NCBI GenBank assembly: GCA_900755895.1
Contig: CAAEIG010000081.1
Location: 296,270-360,269, forward strand
Reading direction: 5' to 3'
Length of the DNA stretch: 64,000 nt
Source: Clostridia bacterium
Lineage (GTDB): Bacteria; Bacillota; Clostridia; Oscillospirales; Acutalibacteraceae
Shown here: piece by piece, positions 58,779 to 64,000 of the stretch
Numbering within the stretch: position 1 is the stretch's first letter
Layout of the letters: every line of letters starts with the position of its first letter
Notes under the pieces: generated by a model
What the model was told of the DNA's origin: nothing
Seen by the model: only the letters and a program-made list of their open reading frames with translations
Database searches by the model: none
Translations under genes and position numbers: made by a program

Positions 58779-61133
58779 TTATTGCAGCACCAAAGCCAGA
58801 GCTGTAATGTCATCTTCGTGACCATCGCTGCGGCGTCTTCTGGCCTCATCCGTTACCCGCTGTGCCAGCAGATTGGGATTTTCTTCCTCATCCCAGTGAA
58901 GCACCAGATCCTCCAGCCATTCCTGACCGGCAGCGGTGACTCCATCGGATACCAGTACCACCACGTCACCAGGTTCCAGATCAACTTTGTAGTCCACAAA
59001 TTCCACCTGAGGCATGATCCCCACCGGTACGCTGGAAGCCTCGATGAATTCCACTTTCTTTCCTCGCCGCACTACGGAGCAGGCGGCCCCAGCTTTGTGG
59101 AATTGGCATTGTCCTGTGAACAGGTCCACGCAGGCGATGTCCAAAGTTGCCAGGGATTCATCTCCGCTTTTGGCGATCAAAGCCGAGTTTACTGTGCGCA
59201 GCATGGATTCAAACCCGATGCCGGCTTTCAGTAGGCTTTCCGCCATAGCACAAGTCATGGCGCCGTCAATGGCGGCTCGGCCTCCAGTGCCCATGCCATC
59301 GCTGAGCACGGCTACCAACCGACCACAGCCGTCATAGAAGACACTGGCGCTGTCTCCGCAGAAGGCCCCACTACCGGCGCTGTACTGGGAGAAGCCCCTG
59401 GCAGCGTCAAAGGCAGGACGCTGGCACATTTGCATCCGGCAGTTCTCGCCCGCATCGCTGAGGCAGGGGGGAGAGAACACTCGCCCACAGGCTGCGCTGA
59501 TCTCCCGAGTGAACACCGCTCGATTTACCCGCTTGCGGCGTTCCCTGGTCACTTCTGCCTCCACGGTCATCCGGCCGAAGCGGTCCAGTCTGCAGCAGAC
59601 TTCCAGGGGTTCGATACCGTTTTCCACCAGAATTTCCCGGACGCGTTCAGCGGCTTCCTCGTCAAAGCTCTGGTACTGGGAGAATTCTCCTGCCATCTCA
59701 TCCAGAATATCCGCAGTGGTTTGGAAGTGTTCCTCCACCACCTCTCGAATTTGAGCCGCCCGCAGTTCCGCCGCCTCTTTGAGCAAGTACCGTCCGTAGT
59801 TCTTGTTGATTTCGTTGCGCATTTCGCCTACGCGGCCGCAGCGCTCGGAGAAAGCGGGGGAAAAGTCCACTGTGTCCACCCGGCCCTTGGCACGCAGTTC
59901 CTTGGAGAGCTGTCGGAAGTTGTCCAGGGTCTCCTCCTTGTGTTTCCGCCAGCAAGCTCCCCGGGCGCTGCACCCGGCGCAGATGGTTTCTACGGACCGG
60001 TCGTATACTCCCTGGAGGTTGGGGGCACAGATGGCTGAGAGTTTGCGGGAAATTTCCTCCACCGAGGTGTGGACCTGGGAAAGCGCTTCTCCGGCATGGC
60101 GGAGTCTCAGAACAATGTTTCCCCGCAAAGCGCTGCCGCTGAGGGTGTCCCGCCGGGAGGTGAACAGTTGGGCCAGACGTTGGCTTTTAGGGATTGCCAT
60201 ATACAGAACTGTGGCCGCGCCCACTTCCACGGCACCTCGCAAAATGTACTCCTGTGAATCTGCCCCTACTTGCAAGGAGGCCACGCCGTGGGAAAGGATG
60301 AACGCTACCGCAGCTGCGATCTTGCCCATGGGGGCAAAGACGCCAGCCATCAGTCCGCCCAGTCCGTAAGCGCCGGAGAGGTAGGATAGCCCAGCGGTGG
60401 AAAGTCCCTGGACCACACCAGCAGCAACACCGGCTACGGCTCCGCCTCCGATGCCCCCCAGCCTGGCGCTGGTGAGAATCAGCAATACCAGCAGGATCCT
60501 TCCCAGAGATACCCCGCCGAAGGTCACCTCGGAGAAAGCCAGGGCTGCCACCCCGGCGGAGATGGATAGGGCAGCTACATCCCCGCTGTCAAAAACACCC
60601 CGGGTCCGCCGTGTGCCGTCCCCGGCAAATCCCATGAGCAAGTTAGAGGTTCTGCGCAGGAAGTAGGCGCAGCCAGCTCCTAAGAAGGATTCCGCCACGT
60701 ACAGCGCAGCGGTGTAGGTAAGGGAGCCGTTGAGGAATACCATGGTCATACCGGTCAGCAGCAGGGGAAGGAATGCTGCGATGGGCGGAAAGAGCACATG
60801 AGAAGTGACGGATTTCAATTCAGAGAGGGACCAGCGGATGGCTGCCACTGCCAGCAGAGCCGCCTCGTACCGCACAGGGATGAAGACAGGGGAGGGCAGC
60901 AGGTATCCTAAGAAGGCTCCCAGCACAGCTGCCCACATACCCTCTCTTGGAACGCTGGCAGCGGCAGCCACTCCAAAAGGAGCAAACCTGCCGAAGACCA
61001 ATCCGCGGGAGCAGCACATCCCCCCAAAAAAGCTTGCCAGTTGGATCACAGCTTTGCGAGCATAAGGGGAGGAGAGTGCCTCCCGTGCTCTGCCCCAAAG
61101 TTGCCGGACTTTCGATTCTTCCACCAAAAACAC
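58779..61133 (-). CDS. spoIIE: Stage II sporulation protein E, membrane PP2C phosphatase
   Basis: 784 residues (Bacillus about 827). The N-terminal 300 residues contain about ten membrane segments, then a middle oligomerisation region, and a C-terminal PP2C domain with VLSDGMGTGGRA, LATLDIACVDL and VVLVSDGV. It dephosphorylates SpoIIAA to turn on sigma-F in the forespore and helps form the polar septum. GTG 61133 sits very close to GAGG; GTG 61124 fits better as a start. A minus-strand TATAAT (61182-61187) with a TGTCGCT near 61209 may reflect a Spo0A-controlled promoter. Its presence implies spore-forming ancestry. Confidence 0.95.
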   Translation of the reverse strand: MFLVEESKVRQLWGRAREALSSPYARKAVIQLASFFGGMCCSRGLVFGRFAPFGVAAAASVPREGMWAAVLGAFLGYLLPSPVFIPVRYEAALLAVAAIRWSLSELKSVTSHVLFPPIAAFLPLLLTGMTMVFLNGSLTYTAALYVAESFLGAGCAYFLRRTSNLLMGFAGDGTRRTRGVFDSGDVAALSISAGVAALAFSEVTFGGVSLGRILLVLLILTSARLGGIGGGAVAGVAAGVVQGLSTAGLSYLSGAYGLGGLMAGVFAPMGKIAAAVAFILSHGVASLQVGADSQEYILRGAVEVGAATVLYMAIPKSQRLAQLFTSRRDTLSGSALRGNIVLRLRHAGEALSQVHTSVEEISRKLSAICAPNLQGVYDRSVETICAGCSARGACWRKHKEETLDNFRQLSKELRAKGRVDTVDFSPAFSERCGRVGEMRNEINKNYGRYLLKEAAELRAAQIREVVEEHFQTTADILDEMAGEFSQYQSFDEEAAERVREILVENGIEPLEVCCRLDRFGRMTVEAEVTRERRKRVNRAVFTREISAACGRVFSPPCLSDAGENCRMQMCQRPAFDAARGFSQYSAGSGAFCGDSASVFYDGCGRLVAVLSDGMGTGGRAAIDGAMTCAMAESLLKAGIGFESMLRTVNSALIAKSGDESLATLDIACVDLFTGQCQFHKAGAACSVVRRGKKVEFIEASSVPVGIMPQVEFVDYKVDLEPGDVVVLVSDGVTAAGQEWLEDLVLHWDEEENPNLLAQRVTDEARRRRSDGHEDDITALALVLQ

Positions 61134-61380
61134 CGCCTCAAAATGAAATTATGGAAACCGCTCTATGCAGCTAGTGTCTGGATTATACCTCCTGTGCAAA
61201 AAAGATCCTGTCGCTTCCAGGAGGGGTGTTTCTGTCACCTTTCCGAGAAAGAGTCCTGTTTCCCGGCAATGGGCAGATATCCCATGGCCTTGGGACGAAA
61301 TAGGACTTCAAAAAAGTTATGACAATGATTTATGTAATCTTATCCCGATTTCCAGGCAGGACGACCTTTCGCTTTTTCGT

Positions 61381-61409
61381 TTGACATTTTTCCACTGAGG
61401 GAGTATAAT
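61381..61409 (+). promoter_or_regulatory. Sigma-A promoter of the T-box operon
   Basis: TTGACA, 17 bases, TATAAT: full consensus. Confidence 0.9.
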
Positions 61410-61415
61410 GAACAA

Positions 61416-61657
61416 CATCAAAAACCTGAGACCGGGAGGAAACGTCTGAAAACCTCTATCCAGAGAGCCGCCGTCGGTGGGAACGCGGCAGAGGTGGGCG
61501 TCATGGACCCGGGAGGGCGGGCAGGAAATGGCCCGACGTTTTCCGCGTTAAGGAGCAATGAGTGGGCAAAGGGGATCCTTTGTCAATCTGGGTGGCACCA
61601 CAGGCAAGTCCTGTCCCTGGTTCTTCCAAGTGTGGAAGGCGGGGCAGGGCTTTTTTT
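61416..61657 (+). ncRNA. T-box riboswitch, tRNA-Trp specific
   Basis: Stem I has the AGAGAGCC motif (61462-61469) and a GCCGC...GCGGC distal arm. The specifier is read as UGG (61504-61506) in the context GTCATGGACCCGGGAG. The T-box core GGGTGGCACCAC lies at 61590-61601; its UGGC bulge fits a G discriminator base, as in bacterial tRNA-Trp. A terminator hairpin (61607-61650) and T7 end the leader, 40 bases before the aminotransferase. Uncharged tRNA-Trp should allow read-through. Confidence 0.92.
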
Positions 61658-61696
61658 GATACCCCCAATATTCAATGAGAAAGAGAGTGGAGCAAC

Positions 61697-62890
61697 ATGG
61701 AATACCAGTTTTCCCAGCGTGTGCAGAGCTTGAAGCCTTCTGCCATTCGTGAAATTTTGAAAAATTCGTCCGATCCCAACGTGATTCCCCTGTCCGCAGG
61801 CAATCCGGCTCCGGACGCGTTTCCATACGATGCGGTTCAGGAGATTTCTCAGGACCTGCTGCAGCACACTCCCATCCAGGCGCTGCAATATGGTGTCACC
61901 GAGGGTTACACTCCTTTGCGGGAGCATTTGCTCTCCTATATGAAGGAGAAACACCATGTGGGCACGGATGAGGACGATATCCTCATCACCAGCGGCGCCC
62001 AGCAGGTGATGGACCTGCTGACCAAAACCCTGTTAAACGAGGGGGATACAGTTCTGTGTGAGGCTCCCAGCTTTATCGGCTCCCTGAACACCTTCCGGTC
62101 CTACCGTGCAAAGCTGGTGGGCATCCCCATGGAGGAGGATGGCATCGACACGCAGAAGCTGGAAGAGGCTCTCAACACCGAGAAAAACGTGAAATACCTG
62201 TACACCATCCCCAACTTCCAGAATCCCTCCGGCATCACCATGAGCCTGGAAAAGCGGAAGAAGGTCTATGAGCTCTGTCGGGATCACAACGTCATTATCC
62301 TGGAGGATAACCCCTATGGCGACCTGCGTTTTGCCGGAGAAAATGTACCCTCCATCAAGTCCCTGGATACCGAAGGCGTAGTGATGTACGCTGGTTCCTT
62401 CTCCAAGGTGATCTCTCCTGGCATGCGGGTGGGTTACGCCATTGGCCCCAAGGCTGTGATTCAGAAGATGGTGGTCTGCAAACAGGGTGAGGACGTTCAC
62501 TCCAACATGTGGGCACAGATTGTCTGCCATCGCTTCATGACCGAGTACGACTATGAGGCTCATTTGGAAAACCTTCGCGCTATCTACCGCCGGAAGAGTT
62601 CCGTGTTGCTGGATGCCATGGAGAAATATTTCAAGCCCGTGGGTATCACCTGGAGCCATTTTGAAGGTGGTCTGTTCGCTTGGTGCACATTGCCCGAAGG
62701 TATCGACATGCTTGACTTTGTTAAGAAGGGCATGGAGAAAAAGGTTTGTGTCGTGCCGGGCACGGCGTTCCTCACCGATGAGAGCGCTCCTTGCAATGCC
62801 TTCCGCATTAACTTCTCCACACCCACTGACCAGCAGCTTACCGAGGGGATTCGCCTTCTGGCAGAAACCCTGAAGGAAATGACGAAATAA
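61697..62890 (+). CDS. PLP-dependent class I aminotransferase
   Basis: 397 residues, ATG after GAGAAAGAG and GGAG. Fold type I motifs: PLSAGNPAPDAFPYDA, ITSGAQQVMDLL, IPNFQNPSG, the PLP aspartate region LEDNPYGDLRF and the Schiff-base lysine in AGSFSKVISPGMRVGY. It resembles LysN/2-aminoadipate and MocR-like C-terminal aminotransferases of broad specificity. Its place behind a tRNA-Trp T-box and before trpS suggests it acts on tryptophan or indolepyruvate; that is inference from regulation. Twelve bases separate it from trpS. Confidence 0.9.
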   Translation: MEYQFSQRVQSLKPSAIREILKNSSDPNVIPLSAGNPAPDAFPYDAVQEISQDLLQHTPIQALQYGVTEGYTPLREHLLSYMKEKHHVGTDEDDILITSGAQQVMDLLTKTLLNEGDTVLCEAPSFIGSLNTFRSYRAKLVGIPMEEDGIDTQKLEEALNTEKNVKYLYTIPNFQNPSGITMSLEKRKKVYELCRDHNVIILEDNPYGDLRFAGENVPSIKSLDTEGVVMYAGSFSKVISPGMRVGYAIGPKAVIQKMVVCKQGEDVHSNMWAQIVCHRFMTEYDYEAHLENLRAIYRRKSSVLLDAMEKYFKPVGITWSHFEGGLFAWCTLPEGIDMLDFVKKGMEKKVCVVPGTAFLTDESAPCNAFRINFSTPTDQQLTEGIRLLAETLKEMTK

Positions 62891-62902
62891 GGAGATGACA
62901 CC

Positions 62903-63907
62903 ATGGAAACTCAGCAGAAAAAGCGGGTCCTCAGCATGATCCAGCCCACGGGTACTTTTACCCTGGGCAACTATTTGGGCGCTTTGAAAAACTTTGTGGC
63001 TCTGCAGGACGACTATGACTGTGTTTACGCCCTGGCAGACCTTCACGCCATCACCGTCCGTCAGGAGCCTGCCGCTTTCCGGAAGAACACCTTGCAGGCT
63101 TACGCCATGATGCTGGCTATGGGTATCGACCTGGAAAAGTCCATCTTCTTCATCCAGAGCCAGGTGCCCGAGCATGCCCAGTTGGCTTGGGTGCTCAACT
63201 GCTACACTCAGTTTGGCGAGCTCTCTCGGATGACCCAGTTCAAGGATAAATCCCAAAAGCACGCCGACAACATCAATGCCGGTCTGTTCACCTACCCCTG
63301 TCTGATGGCGGCGGATATCCTGCTGTACCAGGCGGATTATGTGCCCATCGGCGCCGACCAGAAGCAGCATCTGGAGCTGACCCGGAACATCGCGGAGCGC
63401 TTTAACGGCCTGTACAGTCCCACCTTTACCGTGCCGGATCCCATTATCCCCAAGCATGGCGCTAGGATCATGTCCCTGCAGGATCCCACCAAAAAGATGT
63501 CCAAGTCCGATGACAACGTGAATAGCTTCATCACCGTTCTGGATGATCCGGATACCATCCTGCGGAAGTTCAAGCGGGCTGTCACCGACAGTGAAGCACT
63601 GGTTCGCTTCGATCCGGAGAATAAGCCCGGTGTCTCCAACCTGATGGCCATTTACTCCACCATCACTGGTAAGACTATGGAGGAGATCGAGGCAGAGTTT
63701 GCGGGCAAGGGTTACGGTGACTTCAAACCTGCCGTTGCAGAGGCTGTTATCGCCGAGCTGAAGCCCATCCAGGAGCGGTACAACCAGCTCATTGCCGACA
63801 AAGCCTATCTGGAGCAGTGCTATAAGGACAACGCCCCCAAGGCGGAGCGCATTGCTCGGAAGACGCTGCAAAAAGTCATGAAAAAAGTGGGATATCTGTC
63901 CCTGTAA
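62903..63907 (+). CDS. trpS: Tryptophanyl-tRNA synthetase
   Basis: 334 residues, ATG after AAGGAGA. Class I synthetase motifs: MIQPTGTFTLGNYLGAL (HIGH-like, with TLGN) and PTKKMSKSDDN (KMSKS). YPCLMAADILLYQADYVPIGADQKQH is the typical TrpRS active-site segment. Charges tRNA-Trp; expression is predicted to rise through the upstream T-box when tryptophan is short. Confidence 0.97.
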   Translation: METQQKKRVLSMIQPTGTFTLGNYLGALKNFVALQDDYDCVYALADLHAITVRQEPAAFRKNTLQAYAMMLAMGIDLEKSIFFIQSQVPEHAQLAWVLNCYTQFGELSRMTQFKDKSQKHADNINAGLFTYPCLMAADILLYQADYVPIGADQKQHLELTRNIAERFNGLYSPTFTVPDPIIPKHGARIMSLQDPTKKMSKSDDNVNSFITVLDDPDTILRKFKRAVTDSEALVRFDPENKPGVSNLMAIYSTITGKTMEEIEAEFAGKGYGDFKPAVAEAVIAELKPIQERYNQLIADKAYLEQCYKDNAPKAERIARKTLQKVMKKVGYLSL

Positions 63908-63932
63908 CCGCAAAGCGGGAAAGCGAAAAAGT

Positions 63933-63994
63933 TTCGCCAGCCTTTTCAAAGGCTGCAGGGTGTGGGACGGAGTCCCACGACCTTAACTGGCGAA
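63933..63994. repeat. Composite structured intergenic repeat at the right edge
   Basis: Outer arms TTCGCCAG and CTGGCGAA enclose two hairpins: AGCCTTTTCAAAGGCT (63939-63954) and GTGGGAC-GGA-GTCCCAC (63962-63978). A three-way or branched RNA/DNA structure is possible. It looks like a dispersed palindromic element and may continue beyond the window. Confidence 0.65.
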
Positions 63995-64000
63995 GCAGAA

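Overview
The window is about 64 kb of a Gram-positive, endospore-lineage Clostridia chromosome, most likely an Oscillospiraceae-type gut bacterium. The grounds are spoIIE, a tRNA-Trp T-box, YesM/YesN-type two-component genes, strong AAGGAGG ribosome sites, clostridial NfnAB-like genes, many lipoproteins, and moderate GC with AT-richer islands. The species assignment is inference only. No tRNA, rRNA, CRISPR array or insertion sequence was found.

Layout. (1) 1-14.8 kb: the 3' part of a surface-polysaccharide operon, all on the + strand and tightly overlapped. It holds a CysC-like kinase (cut by the window edge), a PHP phosphoesterase, an IspD-like cytidylyltransferase, a sugar epimerase, two FkbM methyltransferases, a GT2 glycosyltransferase, a pyruvyl transferase, an SGNH-like/aldo-keto reductase fusion, a hexapeptide acyltransferase, an Fe-S F420-dehydrogenase-like protein, and a FkbH/ACP/MaoC/SDR acyl module. 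(2) 15-20 kb: a lipoprotein, a small alarmone synthetase, a TetR/antiporter divergent pair with a 25-bp palindromic operator between them, and a DUF2961/GH172-like protein. (3) 20-30 kb: xpt and a galactose-type ABC system (binding protein, ATPase, permease), next to a two-component system with its own sugar-binding lipoprotein. The main binding protein looks circularly permuted, and the permease carries a long cytoplasmic coiled-coil extension. (4) 30-40 kb: AraC regulator, mannonate dehydratase and two Gfo/Idh oxidoreductases; a hemerythrin sensor; a domain-reordered GH3 beta-glucosidase; a MATE exporter. (5) 40-54.8 kb: mostly housekeeping genes, including rpsF-ssb-rpsR, galU, prfB and nfeD/stomatin, plus a RING-finger membrane protein, a collagen-like surface protein, a DUF1540 protein and an NfnAB-like pair. 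(6) 54.9-58.8 kb: a compact phage-derived cassette with an S24 repressor, a divergent switch carrying three operators, both terminase subunits and a holin, but no integrase, portal, capsid or tail genes. (7) 58.8-64 kb: spoIIE, then a T-box with a UGG specifier controlling an aminotransferase and trpS, and a structured repeat at the edge.

The observations I rate highest are the circularly permuted galactose-binding protein, the minimal phage cassette with its three-operator switch, the coiled-coil-extended permease, and the CysC/PHP/cytidylyltransferase trio, which suggests a 3'-phosphonucleotide-based transfer chemistry in the polysaccharide locus.
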